A stretch of 64,000 nucleotides of DNA from Sporosarcina sp. Te-1 (lineage in GTDB: Bacteria; Bacillota; Bacilli; Bacillales_A; Planococcaceae), in NCBI RefSeq assembly GCF_017498505.1, contig NZ_CP071798.1, positions 930,001 to 994,000 of the forward strand, in the 5' to 3' direction. The translations under genes were made by a program, and so were the position numbers. The notes beneath the pieces were generated by a model. The model worked only from the letters and a program-made list of their open reading frames with translations, was not told the DNA's origin and made no database searches. Shown piece after piece: positions 16,537 through 25,792 of this stretch (positions are counted from its first letter, which is position 1; every line of letters starts with the position of its first letter).

Positions 16537-17733
16537 TTATTTCCAATTCTTTTCAACAAATTCACGCATCCGCTTAATCGCTTCCTCGATTGAATCAATG
16601 GATGTGGCATAAGAGAGACGAATGGTATCCGGCGAGCCGAAACCCGATCCAGGAATGACCGCAACCTTCGCTTCCGTCAGTAAAGCGGAAGCGAACTCAT
16701 CGACGTTTGAGAAACCGGTTTTCTCAACAGCTTCAGACACTTCAGGCAGCAAGTAAAATGCGCCTTGCGGCTTTACAATGTTAAAACCAGGAATGGCGGC
16801 GAGCTGAGGATACACCTTTTCCAAGCGCGATTCAAAATCTCGTCTCATTTCCTCAACAGCATCTTGCGGCCCGTTGTACGCTTCGATTGTAGCATATTGG
16901 GAAGTAGTTGTTGGATTCGACGTAGAGTGGCTTGCCAAGTTTGTCATCGCTGCCACGACTTCCTTATCACCGGCAATATAACCGATTCTCCAGCCCGTCA
17001 TAGAATGCGATTTGGAAACACCATTAATGATGAGTGTACGTTGTTTAGCATCTTCTGACAGCTGGGCAATCGATGTGTGCTTCGCTTCGCCGTAAATCAA
17101 CTTTTCATAAATCTCATCTGAAATGATCCAAATATCCTTCTCTTTGCAGACTTCGGCTATTTGTTCCAGTTCTTCCTTAGAGTAGATCATACCTGTTGGA
17201 TTACCCGGTGAGTTGATGATGACCGCTTTCGTATTATCGGTGATCGCCGCTCGAATCTGCTCTGCTGTCACTTTGAAGTGCGCTTCCGCTCCCGATTCGA
17301 CAAAAATCGGATTGCCGCCTGCCAATTTCACTTGCTCTGGATAGCTCACCCAATATGGTACCGGAATGATCACTTCATCTCCAGGGTTGAGAATGACTTG
17401 AAACAATGTATACAGGACATGCTTGGCACCTACCCCAACCATGATTTCATTGCGGGCGTAGGAAAGCCCTTGGTCTCTTTGAAGCTTATTAATGATGGCA
17501 TCCTTCAAAGCTGGCAGACCGCCGGATGGTGTATATTTTGTTTTGCCCTCTTTCATCGATTCATATGCCGCCTCTAAGATGTTCGCAGGCGTATTATAAT
17601 CCGGCTCTCCGGCTCCTAGGCCGATAACATCAATACCAGCATCCTTCATTTCTTTTGCTTTCGCCGTAATTGCCAAAGTTGTTGAAGGGGTTAATGTACT
17701 AACTCTTGATGCCAATTCCTTTGTCAATTTCAT
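16537..17733 (-). CDS. aspB: Aspartate aminotransferase, class I/II fold
   Basis: A 398-residue PLP enzyme interconverting aspartate and oxaloacetate with glutamate. SKSHSMTGWRIGY holds the PLP-binding lysine; NSPGNPTG and the C-terminal RLSYATS (substrate arginine) are present. It is the Ib subgroup typical of Bacillus AspB. Upstream of asnS on the same strand, consistent with a shared supply of aspartate-family amino acids; ypmB precedes it. Confidence 0.95.
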   Translation of the reverse strand: MKLTKELASRVSTLTPSTTLAITAKAKEMKDAGIDVIGLGAGEPDYNTPANILEAAYESMKEGKTKYTPSGGLPALKDAIINKLQRDQGLSYARNEIMVGVGAKHVLYTLFQVILNPGDEVIIPVPYWVSYPEQVKLAGGNPIFVESGAEAHFKVTAEQIRAAITDNTKAVIINSPGNPTGMIYSKEELEQIAEVCKEKDIWIISDEIYEKLIYGEAKHTSIAQLSEDAKQRTLIINGVSKSHSMTGWRIGYIAGDKEVVAAMTNLASHSTSNPTTTSQYATIEAYNGPQDAVEEMRRDFESRLEKVYPQLAAIPGFNIVKPQGAFYLLPEVSEAVEKTGFSNVDEFASALLTEAKVAVIPGSGFGSPDTIRLSYATSIDSIEEAIKRMREFVEKNWK

Positions 17734-17748
17734 CCGCTCCCTTATGCC

Positions 17749-18237
17749 TTAAAGATTCAAGATACGCTTCCACCACTGCCCGTTTTCAAAAAACACATAT
17801 ACATAATTCAACTTGCCGTTTTCACTTCGGAATGCCACTTCCCATATCGGGTGGTTTTCTTCCAGCCCTAACGATACGTGCAGTATTTTATCCACTTTCA
17901 ACTCTTTTTTAACCGCATCAATCGCCTTTTCGGAAGAGATGCCATCTGCCATTGCAACTTCTCCTACCACTTTCCCTTTGTCGCTGATGAAGACGGCCTT
18001 TTCCTTTCCATCCTCATCTTTACCATACACGGTGACAAGTGAAGTGGTTCCATTATACGTTTCGGACCGTTCGGCAGTGGCCAATTTTCCTGAGGTCACT
18101 GCAACCTCGGAACTTTTCTCTACAGCTGCCGAATAGGGCTTGTTGGCATTATAGAAAACGAGAACGAATATAGCGATTCCGAGTGCGAGCAGAAAGGCGG
18201 TAATAAATTTTATCCAATTCAGCAAAAACTCCCACAT
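17749..18237 (-). CDS. ypmB: YpmB, membrane-anchored PepSY-like protein
   Basis: About 162 residues: a membrane anchor near the N-terminus (KFITAFLLALGIAIFVLVFY) and an extracytoplasmic PepSY-like tandem fold of the YpmB type (GISSEKAIDAVKKELKVDKIL, HPIWEVAFRSENGKLNYVYVFFENGQW). Function unknown; the family may modulate wall-associated proteases. The ATG at 18237 gives a normal anchor; the open frame extends to an ATG at 18279 adding 14 residues, and neither start has a strong Shine-Dalgarno. The small gene ypmA found beside it in B. subtilis is absent. Confidence 0.82.
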   Translation of the reverse strand: MWEFLLNWIKFITAFLLALGIAIFVLVFYNANKPYSAAVEKSSEVAVTSGKLATAERSETYNGTTSLVTVYGKDEDGKEKAVFISDKGKVVGEVAMADGISSEKAIDAVKKELKVDKILHVSLGLEENHPIWEVAFRSENGKLNYVYVFFENGQWWKRILNL

Positions 18238-18291
18238 CCTGTCTCGGAAACATCTCGCAAATAATTGATCAATCCACATGCTTTGGGATTC

Positions 18292-21075
18292 TTATTCATT
18301 ATAACAATCTTCGAGCTCGTTCACCATACGTTCAAGCGACACTTTTTTCACAGGAACAGCTGGCAGTGAATCGAGAAAGCGCCTGCCATATGATTTCGTT
18401 TCAATTCTTCGGTCCAAAATGATGAAGAATCCTCTTTCCCCGGAAGACCGGACTAATCGGCCAAATCCCTGCCGCAATCGCATGATCGCTTCAGGCAACG
18501 CATAGCCGGTGAAAGGATTGATTGCCGCTTCGGACAATTTATCCGCTCTTGCCTTGAATACCGGATCATCGGGTGATGTGAAAGGCAGCCGGACAATGAT
18601 GATTGCAGACAATGCATCTCCGGGGACATCGACCCCTTCCCAGAAACTGTTCGTACCGAATAAGACGGACTGCTCAAATTGCCGGAAGGATTTTAGCAGT
18701 TTCATTCGACTGCCGGAGCTTACCCCTTGTGCAATCAATGCATACTCGGAAAGCAGTTCACTTTCTAAAATCAATTCGTACGTCTGTCTTAACATATCCA
18801 ATGAAGTGAACAAAGCGAACAGCCGGCCGCCTGTCGCCATGACAGTTTGGACAATTGCATCAGCAACCGCTTCAACATATTCACTTTGCGCTACCTGTTG
18901 GATATCAGGCATATCTTTCACAATGAAAATATTGGCACCATCGTAAAAATGCGGCGGCGCTTCGAAAGTCTTAAGCGGAACCGTTTCATCTATGCCGAGC
19001 TGGCGGACGACAAAACGTTTATCCTCCTGAACGGCCATCGTGCCGGATGTCCAAATAATCCCTACCCGTTCTTCCTTAAGGGACGAAATGAATTGGCTGA
19101 TTCTGGAGGTACCATCAATGGGGCATTTTACTACCGTCAGACTGCCTGGAATGCTGCGTTTATCTTTTTCCAGCCAAATCGCATAATTATCCCTATTTGC
19201 ATCGAGAAAAATCTCCACCCAATCTCCGGCTTTGATCGCTAATTCCCGTACCCAATAGGCCCATTCAGATAGATAGGCCCTTTCCTTGTCTGTCATTTGT
19301 TGCTCCACAGCAGACAAAGCGCTCGGGTAACGTTCTGCGAATTTATAATATTGATACATGGACTCCGCGACACGGGCAAACGGCTGACTGTCCAGACTCA
19401 ATGAGGCTAATGGCGCAACGATACGATTGCCTCGGCTGTTATTTACCTGGTCACTCCGGGTATCTGCCAGTAGGCGGATCGCTTCGTCGAACGCTTGCAT
19501 GAATGCATCATACAACTGGGAGAGTTGCTCCTTTGCATACTTGCTGAACGTGCCAAACCGTTTATGCAGCCTGTCGACTTCAAAAAGCAATTGGCCATCA
19601 GCATCGGAGCTGATTTGACCAATGACATATTTCCAATTCGTATAAGAAAGGACGGTCTCATTCGAATGATTGGCGATCTGTATCAATTGATGGGCTTCAT
19701 CGACAATCAGCCCGCCTATCGATTGGAATGCCTTTTTGTTCTGATAGCCGCCGGATAACAGCGTGGAATGGTTGGTGATAATTAGATCGGCACTTGAACA
19801 CGCCGCCAACATTCGGTTATGAAAGTCGGCGAGTTGCTCATCCTCGGGCAGAACGTTTGATTGTTTACGAATTCTATCCAAGAACAATTGGCCTCCGCCC
19901 GATACATTAAGTTCAGTTAAATCGCCGGTGACCGTTTCGGTAAGCCAGACGAGGATTTGCATGATTGCGAACGTTTCATCGTATGATTCATCGATAATCC
20001 GCATTAATTCTTCCAGCTTCCCCAAGGAAATGTAATGTTCCCGGCCTTTCAGGACAGCGATACGCAGCTCTGCCTCTATCATTTTACTGATTTTCTCCAA
20101 ATCGTCCCCAACCATTTTATCGATCAGATGATTGGTGCCCGTACTAATGACTATCGGCTTCCCTTTTTCTGCTGCATAAATGGCAGCGGGAAATAAATAG
20201 CCTAACGTCTTGCCGAGGCCAGTTGGTACTTCCGTTGCAATTTCTTGTTTCCCCTGCAAGGCATCCCAGACAGCATCCATGAACTTGAATTGCGCTTCCC
20301 TTTTATCTACAGAATCAAATACTTTGCCAAGATGCTCTATTTTCGCCTTCTCATCTTTGTAGGGAAAAGGCATTATAGCAGCTTTGCCGTACGCCGAATG
20401 GCTATCATCCCTTCTATAGGGAATTCCTCGGAAAATGGAAAGCTGAGTGGAAAGTTCTTGGTCTCTGCTCTCATTCAAAGCGCTGAACACAAGCATGGAA
20501 ATATCGGAGCGGAGAGAAAATGATCTTCGATGAAGCAATTTCAGCGTCTTTTCAGGAAGCTTCCCCATTTTTTTTAGGCAAGCGAGAAACAGATGGGCTG
20601 TCGCTTCAGCATCATCATCCGCTCGATGAGCTGCCGGAAGCGAGATACCAAGCTCCTCGGAAATATCTTGGAGCCGATAACTCGGCGAAGTCGGGAACAG
20701 AATTTTAGCCAATTCTACTGTATCAATTTTTTTCCCGGACCATTTATTTACACGGCAGCGTGTGAATTCACTTTGTAAAAACGAAAGGTCGAAGTCCGTA
20801 TTATGTGCGATAAAAACTTTACCCTCCAGCAATGTAGACACTTCAGATGCAATGTCGTCAAAAAGCGGCGCATCCTTCACATCTTCCTCTGTAATGGAGG
20901 TCAACTGCTGGATAAAAATCGGAATGTCCCTGCCCGGATTAACAAACCGGGAATATTTTCTTGTAATTTTACCGTTCTCGATTAATACGATGGCAATTTG
21001 AATAATCCGGTCGCCTCGAGTTGGTGAATGGCCGGTCGTTTCCAAATCAACGACCGCATATGTAAGTGTTGTCAT
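18292..21075 (-). CDS. dinG: DinG-type 3'-5' exonuclease/ATP-dependent helicase
   Basis: A 927-residue protein. Residues about 5-170 are a DnaQ-like exonuclease with VVDLETTG (D10, E12), AHNTDFDLSF and HRADDDAEAT (DEDDh). The helicase part has Walker A PTGLGKT, VDEAHQL as DEAH box and QGFGRLVRSSGERG as motif VI. The four Fe-S cysteines of E. coli DinG are not apparent, as usual for the Firmicute exonuclease-fused form. ATG at 21075 (with AGGAAG upstream) is chosen over an open-frame extension of 47 codons. In B. subtilis the protein acts mainly as a 3'-5' ssDNA exonuclease. Confidence 0.92.
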   Translation of the reverse strand: MTTLTYAVVDLETTGHSPTRGDRIIQIAIVLIENGKITRKYSRFVNPGRDIPIFIQQLTSITEEDVKDAPLFDDIASEVSTLLEGKVFIAHNTDFDLSFLQSEFTRCRVNKWSGKKIDTVELAKILFPTSPSYRLQDISEELGISLPAAHRADDDAEATAHLFLACLKKMGKLPEKTLKLLHRRSFSLRSDISMLVFSALNESRDQELSTQLSIFRGIPYRRDDSHSAYGKAAIMPFPYKDEKAKIEHLGKVFDSVDKREAQFKFMDAVWDALQGKQEIATEVPTGLGKTLGYLFPAAIYAAEKGKPIVISTGTNHLIDKMVGDDLEKISKMIEAELRIAVLKGREHYISLGKLEELMRIIDESYDETFAIMQILVWLTETVTGDLTELNVSGGGQLFLDRIRKQSNVLPEDEQLADFHNRMLAACSSADLIITNHSTLLSGGYQNKKAFQSIGGLIVDEAHQLIQIANHSNETVLSYTNWKYVIGQISSDADGQLLFEVDRLHKRFGTFSKYAKEQLSQLYDAFMQAFDEAIRLLADTRSDQVNNSRGNRIVAPLASLSLDSQPFARVAESMYQYYKFAERYPSALSAVEQQMTDKERAYLSEWAYWVRELAIKAGDWVEIFLDANRDNYAIWLEKDKRSIPGSLTVVKCPIDGTSRISQFISSLKEERVGIIWTSGTMAVQEDKRFVVRQLGIDETVPLKTFEAPPHFYDGANIFIVKDMPDIQQVAQSEYVEAVADAIVQTVMATGGRLFALFTSLDMLRQTYELILESELLSEYALIAQGVSSGSRMKLLKSFRQFEQSVLFGTNSFWEGVDVPGDALSAIIIVRLPFTSPDDPVFKARADKLSEAAINPFTGYALPEAIMRLRQGFGRLVRSSGERGFFIILDRRIETKSYGRRFLDSLPAVPVKKVSLERMVNELEDCYNE

Positions 21076-21159
21076 TCCATCATCATCTTCCTGTTTGGAT
21101 ACTACACGGATTGTACCATACAAACGGTTCCGGACAGAGGATTTTGCTATCCAGAAAGT

Positions 21160-21250
21160 AAAAAAAGAGGACCGGCATTGTGAATTGCGCCTCCAATTGA
21201 TAGACATATCCACCATGTTGGAGGCGTTTCTGAAGCCTGAAATCCTCTTT
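21160..21250 (-). terminator. large composite terminator hairpin after panBCD
   Basis: On the minus strand an outer stem AAAGAGGA...TCCTCTTT encloses an inner stem CGCCTCCAA...TTGGAGGCG, followed by TTTTTTTAC. It closes the panB-panC-panD transcript just after panD and before dinG. The two-tier form is larger than an ordinary intrinsic terminator. Confidence 0.75.
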
Positions 21251-21257
21251 TATATGA

Positions 21258-21638
21258 TTAGACGGTCATACTTGGCTTTTCCACAATCCGCTCTTTAATC
21301 CCATTGTTCTCGTCCATAATAAGGACGGTCGGGGCGTGGTCTTTGGCTTCTTCATCTGAAACATAAATGTATGAAATCACAATAATGATATCTCCAAGCT
21401 GTACGAGACGTGCAGCCGCTCCATTTACACACATGACTCCGCTCCCGCGTTCACCTGCTATAATATATGTCTCAAAACGAGCGCCATTATTATTATTGAC
21501 AATATGCACTTTCTCATTTGGAAGCAACCCGGCAGCATCCAGCAAATCCTGATCGATTGTTATACTTCCGACATAATTCAAATTGGCTTCTGTCACGACT
21601 GCGCGATGCAATTTACTATTCATCATCATTCTGAACAT
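21258..21638 (-). CDS. panD: Aspartate 1-decarboxylase precursor
   Basis: A 126-residue pyruvoyl enzyme making beta-alanine for pantothenate. The self-cleavage site is Gly24-Ser25 in NYVGSITID, Ser25 becoming the pyruvoyl group. [12 protein letters not shown] and [16 protein letters not shown] match the family throughout. Its 5' end overlaps panC by 13 bp, so it is translationally coupled as the last gene of panBCD. Confidence 0.96.
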   Translation of the reverse strand: MFRMMMNSKLHRAVVTEANLNYVGSITIDQDLLDAAGLLPNEKVHIVNNNNGARFETYIIAGERGSGVMCVNGAAARLVQLGDIIIVISYIYVSDEEAKDHAPTVLIMDENNGIKERIVEKPSMTV

Positions 21639-22489
21639 GATGTATCATCCTTTGTTGACATAATAATATTATCTATCAATCTTGTTTTCGAGAATTTTAC
21701 TGCGCAAGCTAATATGATTTCCGAATCATCCTCACTTACTTCGCTAAGTGATGGATAGGATAGCACTTTAGCGTAATCTACAATCCCTGAAGTTTGCTTT
21801 GAAATAAATTCAGCTATCGCCTTTTCTATTTCATCTGGAGAAGATACGCCAATTCTTTTTTGCCCCATTTGCAATGCTTGATATAGGAACGGGGCCTCCA
21901 ATCTTTCTGTTTCGCTCAAGTTGACATTTCTCGAGCTTTTGGCAAGACCATCCGATTCCCTGACGGTCGGAACGCGCACGATTTCTGTCCGCAGAAAATA
22001 GTCACGGACAAACGTTTCAATGATGGCTAGCTGTTGTGCATCTTTCATGCCAAAATAAGATCGGTCGGGATCAACAATGTTGAAAAGCTTTAGCAAGACT
22101 TTCAACACGCCATCAAAATGCCCCAGCCTGGAAGCGCCACATAACACATCCGCTTGCTGCCCAGGCAATATGCGGATTCCCCCGTCGGTCGGGTACATTT
22201 CTTCAACAGAAGGGGCGAACACGAAATCGACTCCCGCTTTTTCAGCTAGCGCCACATCCCGCTCCAAATCCCTTGGATACGCCTCGTAGTCCTCTCCCGG
22301 TCCAAATTGCGCAGGGTTGACAAAAATGCTCATCACAACGATGTCGTTGTTTGCTTTCGCTTGCGAGACAAGCGATAAATGTCCTTCATGCAAAAATCCC
22401 ATTGTCGGCACATAGCCTACGGACTTTCCATTCCGGTTACTTCTATCAATCAGTTTATTTAGTTCATTCTGTGCAGTTACTACTTTCAT
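21626..22489 (-). CDS. panC: Pantothenate synthetase
   Basis: A 287-residue ligase joining pantoate and beta-alanine with ATP through a pantoyl-adenylate. [16 protein letters not shown] carries the HIGH-like nucleotide motif, [18 protein letters not shown] binds pantoate, and [13 protein letters not shown] and the KSSRNVNLS (KMSKS-like) loops are present. Between panB (16 bp upstream) and panD (13 bp overlap). Confidence 0.96.
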   Translation of the reverse strand: MKVVTAQNELNKLIDRSNRNGKSVGYVPTMGFLHEGHLSLVSQAKANNDIVVMSIFVNPAQFGPGEDYEAYPRDLERDVALAEKAGVDFVFAPSVEEMYPTDGGIRILPGQQADVLCGASRLGHFDGVLKVLLKLFNIVDPDRSYFGMKDAQQLAIIETFVRDYFLRTEIVRVPTVRESDGLAKSSRNVNLSETERLEAPFLYQALQMGQKRIGVSSPDEIEKAIAEFISKQTSGIVDYAKVLSYPSLSEVSEDDSEIILACAVKFSKTRLIDNIIMSTKDDTSCSE

Positions 22490-22505
22490 ATCTATACCCT
22501 CTCAT

Positions 22506-23339
22506 TCAGTTTCCGCCGTACAAGGCCGCCAGCTCTTCTTCCTTCATCGTGAAACTATGCTTCGCAGCAGGAAACTCGCCTTGCTTGACAGCACGCTTGT
22601 ATGCTGAAAGACCATTTGTTATCTCAGCACCGACATTTGCATAAACTTCCACAAATTTTGGCACATGATGTTTTCCATATTGGATCGTATCGTGGAATAC
22701 AAGTACCTGACCGTCGACTGCACCGCCGGCACCGATGCCGATAACAGGTACCGTCACGGCATTCGCCAGTTCTTCTGCCAGCTGATGAGGAATACATTCC
22801 ACGACAATCATGCAGGCGCCTGCCTTTTCACACGCTTGGGCATCGCGAATCAATTGCTGTGCCGCTTCAGCCGTTTTTCCTTGAACTTTGTATCCTCCGA
22901 TGACGGCTGCTGACTGCGGCAGCAGGCCAAGATGCGCTACGACTGGAATACCTGTAGATGTCAATAACTGAATGCTATCGATCACCTTTCCGGCGCCTTC
23001 CAATTTGAGAGCATTCGCTCCTGTCTCCTGAAACAGGCGCATTGCATTTCGGAGTGTGCGATCTTCAGAGCCATGGTACGTGCCAAACGGCATATCGACG
23101 ACGGTGAAGGTGTCTCGCGCTCCTCTTCTGACCGCTTTGCCGTGATGCACCATATCTTCCACCGTTACTGAAGCAGTGGAATCATAACCGAGAACGACCA
23201 TGCCAAGTGAATCTCCGACAAGAAGTACATCCATCCCCGCCTCCTCCGCCAATTGTGCTGTCGGAAAATCGTAAGCGGTCATCATCACGATCTTTTCGCC
23301 ATTTTGTTTCATTTTCAAGAAATCTGCTGTGCTTTTCAT
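22506..23339 (-). CDS. panB: 3-methyl-2-oxobutanoate hydroxymethyltransferase (ketopantoate synthase)
   Basis: A 277-residue TIM-barrel enzyme adding a hydroxymethyl group from methylene-THF to ketoisovalerate. [30 protein letters not shown] (metal-binding Asp), [14 protein letters not shown] and HLGLLPQS are family signatures. First gene of panBCD, expressed behind a leader of about 260 nt from the promoter at 23609-23637. Confidence 0.96.
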   Translation of the reverse strand: MKSTADFLKMKQNGEKIVMMTAYDFPTAQLAEEAGMDVLLVGDSLGMVVLGYDSTASVTVEDMVHHGKAVRRGARDTFTVVDMPFGTYHGSEDRTLRNAMRLFQETGANALKLEGAGKVIDSIQLLTSTGIPVVAHLGLLPQSAAVIGGYKVQGKTAEAAQQLIRDAQACEKAGACMIVVECIPHQLAEELANAVTVPVIGIGAGGAVDGQVLVFHDTIQYGKHHVPKFVEVYANVGAEITNGLSAYKRAVKQGEFPAAKHSFTMKEEELAALYGGN

Positions 23340-23453
23340 TTACATCCATCTCCCTTTCGATTCAAGTTCAACACTGAAGGCCATGCGTTCGAACTGTCTC
23401 TTAGAGAAAACCGAAATGATGAATTTCATGCTGTAATCTGCAGAAACGAATAA

Positions 23454-23485
23454 TACCCTCCTAATCCAAAAAAGGACAGAAGGGT
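23454..23485 (-). other. hairpin within the panB leader
   Basis: The minus strand has TACCCTTCTGTCC facing GGATTAGGAGGGTA across a T6 loop. It is not followed by a U tract so is not a terminator. The 300 bp between birA and panB contain no convincing gene: a 72-codon frame on the minus strand lacks a recognisable start site. The role of the leader is unknown; it is not a riboswitch class I recognise. Confidence 0.4.
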
Positions 23486-23608
23486 AGTGTTGTAAGCAGT
23501 AATGGTTTCCTCCGTCCCTGTCTTGTTCAAGATCAAGGCAGAACTTATAAAATTTCAAGACATGCCGGTAACAGGTGCAGTTCGGTGATGATACTGCCCT
23601 TCAGCCTT

Positions 23609-23637
23609 ACTATAACAAAACTCCATATCGTTGTATA
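23609..23637 (-). promoter_or_regulatory. candidate sigma-A promoter of panBCD
   Basis: TATACA (23632-23637), 17 bp, TATAGT (23609-23614) on the minus strand, just beyond the birA stop. The -10 is one mismatch from consensus, the -35 two. Confidence 0.5.
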
Positions 23638-23640
23638 GCG

Positions 23641-24624
23641 TTATTTTGCCAGTTGGATATCAGCAGAATAGATTCCTCGAATCGACCCGTCGTCCAGTTT
23701 CAATTCCAACAAGCCGTCGCGAGAGATCCCGATCGCCGTACCCTCAATCGTCTCATTCAACATGACAGCGCGGACCCGCTTGCCAACCGTATTAGAATAG
23801 CTCTCCCAAAGTAATTTAATCGGCTGAAATCCATTTTTCTCATACATTTTGGTGTATAACTCCAAATAATAGAGGATGGCTGCTACCAATCGGGAACGGT
23901 CGACCTCCTCGCCTGTTACCATTTTCAGCGACGTGGCGATTTCTTTCACTTCATCAGGAAAGTCATCCTCTTCTTGGTTCGCATTAATCCCCATTCCAAG
24001 AATGATCGCTTTGACTCGGTCCATATCTGCCTGCAATTCCGTTAGAATACCGGTCATTTTCTTTCCGTTGATCAAAATATCATTCGGCCATTTGATGGTC
24101 AGCTGGACATCGACCACTTCCTCGATCGCACGTACAATTGCAACCGCAGCGACGAGTGTCATTTGAGGCGCTTGCTGCGGCATGAGGGAGGGCCGGATGA
24201 TCAAGCTCATCCAAATGCCTTTGCGGGCCGATGATGCCCAGGGGCGTGATAGCCTCCCCTTGCCAGCCGTCTGCTCCTCCGCGATAATCAAAGTCCCGCC
24301 ATCGGCTCCGTTCTGTGCTTCTTCATGTGCAATGAACTGTGTTGAAGGACAGCTTTCAAAGTACTGAATATGATGGCCGTATTCGGCAGTCTTTAAATGG
24401 CGCTGGATCGCCGCTGCATTTACGACATCTGGCGTTTCCAACAAATAATATCCTTTTTTTCGGATAGATCCGATCTCATAGCCTTCGGACTCCAATTCCT
24501 TTATATATTTCCAGACCGCTGTCCGTGATACACCGAGCCGATTCGCCATTTCCTGGCCGGAAACCGGTGTCCCGCTACTTGCCATCAACTGTTTTAAAAT
24601 TTCATCTTTCCCTTTCAAACTCAT
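23641..24624 (-). CDS. birA: BirA, biotin-[acetyl-CoA carboxylase] ligase and biotin repressor
   Basis: A 327-residue bifunctional protein. Residues 1-60 form a winged HTH (SGQEMANRLGVSRTAVWKYIKEL) that binds the bio operator. The ligase domain has the biotin/AMP loop AGKGRLSRPWAS, IKWPNDILI (catalytic Lys) and the small C-terminal SH3-like domain. It forms biotinyl-5'-AMP and transfers biotin to carboxylase carriers. The start lies 23 bp inside the end of cca. Confidence 0.94.
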   Translation of the reverse strand: MSLKGKDEILKQLMASSGTPVSGQEMANRLGVSRTAVWKYIKELESEGYEIGSIRKKGYYLLETPDVVNAAAIQRHLKTAEYGHHIQYFESCPSTQFIAHEEAQNGADGGTLIIAEEQTAGKGRLSRPWASSARKGIWMSLIIRPSLMPQQAPQMTLVAAVAIVRAIEEVVDVQLTIKWPNDILINGKKMTGILTELQADMDRVKAIILGMGINANQEEDDFPDEVKEIATSLKMVTGEEVDRSRLVAAILYYLELYTKMYEKNGFQPIKLLWESYSNTVGKRVRAVMLNETIEGTAIGISRDGLLELKLDDGSIRGIYSADIQLAK

Positions 24625-25792
24625 GGAGAAACCATTCCTTTATCTCATCTCTTTCATTACGGCAATCCCCTAGAATGACTGCCTGTTCAATTTTATCCAA
24701 CCATACACCTACCCAGCGGCCGCCTTTTTCTCCTGACCACATCAAGAGGTCATTACCCGTCATCGCCAATTCTTTTTTTGACCGAATTGGCAAAGCAGCA
24801 ATTCCCCCCCTAATTTCATCCATCTCTATGGACGCCTTTCCAGGATGCAGGCAATTAAAAATGGATTCCGCTGTTAAGAGAACCCGCTCACCGAATCGAT
24901 AATAATCGATATTCGTATAAAATCGCCTTTCCCTAATTTGAATCGCCGAATGAATAGATTGGAGAAACGCTTTCTCCACATTGGACAATTTATAGGCACG
25001 GGCTAGATGCGCAGGTTCCAAGTTACCTGCGATAAGGAAAGCGGCCCAACCGTCCATCGGAGTCTGAAATGGACGATGCATACATGCTGTCATGAGTTCG
25101 TCAGGATAAGCGGGCAAATGCAGGCCAATCCCCGTTTCATGAATATATTGAAATGCCTGTAACGGCTCTCTGCCCAAGAATAGCTTATCCCACTCAGCCT
25201 TCAAACGTTCTGCCGCTATATGACGAATCTCATTAGCCAAAAGGTCGATTGCACGACAAGTGGATTCTTCAATGGAAAAACCCAAGACAGAAGAAAAGCG
25301 GATAGCGCGGAACATTCGGAGAGCGTCTTCCCTAAATCTCTCTTCTGCATTTCCTACAGCTCGGATCAATCCGTTGTCGATGTCTTTTTTTCCACCATAG
25401 GGATCAATCAGACTCCCGTCTAATGTTAAGGCCATCGCATTCATCGTAAAATCTCTCCGTCGTAAATCTTCTTCCAATGATCTGACAAACTTTACTTCGT
25501 CTGGACGGCGATGGTCCGAATACGTCCCTTCCGTTCGATAGGTAGTCACTTCGATCGGTTCTCCTTCAAATAAAACAAGAACCGTCCCGTGTTGGATTCC
25601 GACATCTACCGTATGCACAAAAACTTCTTTCACCTCTGCGGGAGTGGCAGACGTTGCAATATCGATGTCTGAGGCCTCTTTTCCTAACAGTAGATCCCTC
25701 ACTGCGCCACCGACAAAGACCGCTTCATATCCAGCCGAAAGCAGCTTTGAAACGACTCCTCTGCTGGCAGTTGTCCCAAACGAATAGCTCAT
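24602..25792 (-). CDS. cca: CCA-adding tRNA nucleotidyltransferase, class II
   Basis: A 396-residue enzyme completing or repairing tRNA 3' CCA ends. FVGGAVRDLLLG and SDIDIATSATP (metal ligands Asp42, Asp44) form the head domain; RRDFTMNAMAL is motif C and EDALRMFRAIRF with EESTCRAI the neck nucleotide-selection region. C-terminal body/tail is divergent as usual. Overlaps bshA by 4 bp and birA by 23 bp. Confidence 0.94.
   Translation of the reverse strand: MSYSFGTTASRGVVSKLLSAGYEAVFVGGAVRDLLLGKEASDIDIATSATPAEVKEVFVHTVDVGIQHGTVLVLFEGEPIEVTTYRTEGTYSDHRRPDEVKFVRSLEEDLRRRDFTMNAMALTLDGSLIDPYGGKKDIDNGLIRAVGNAEERFREDALRMFRAIRFSSVLGFSIEESTCRAIDLLANEIRHIAAERLKAEWDKLFLGREPLQAFQYIHETGIGLHLPAYPDELMTACMHRPFQTPMDGWAAFLIAGNLEPAHLARAYKLSNVEKAFLQSIHSAIQIRERRFYTNIDYYRFGERVLLTAESIFNCLHPGKASIEMDEIRGGIAALPIRSKKELAMTGNDLLMWSGEKGGRWVGVWLDKIEQAVILGDCRNERDEIKEWFLHEFERER

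Noticed and set aside
23340-23558. 72-codon minus-strand frame just before panB
   Set aside because: No clear ribosome site and unusual composition; more likely untranslated leader.
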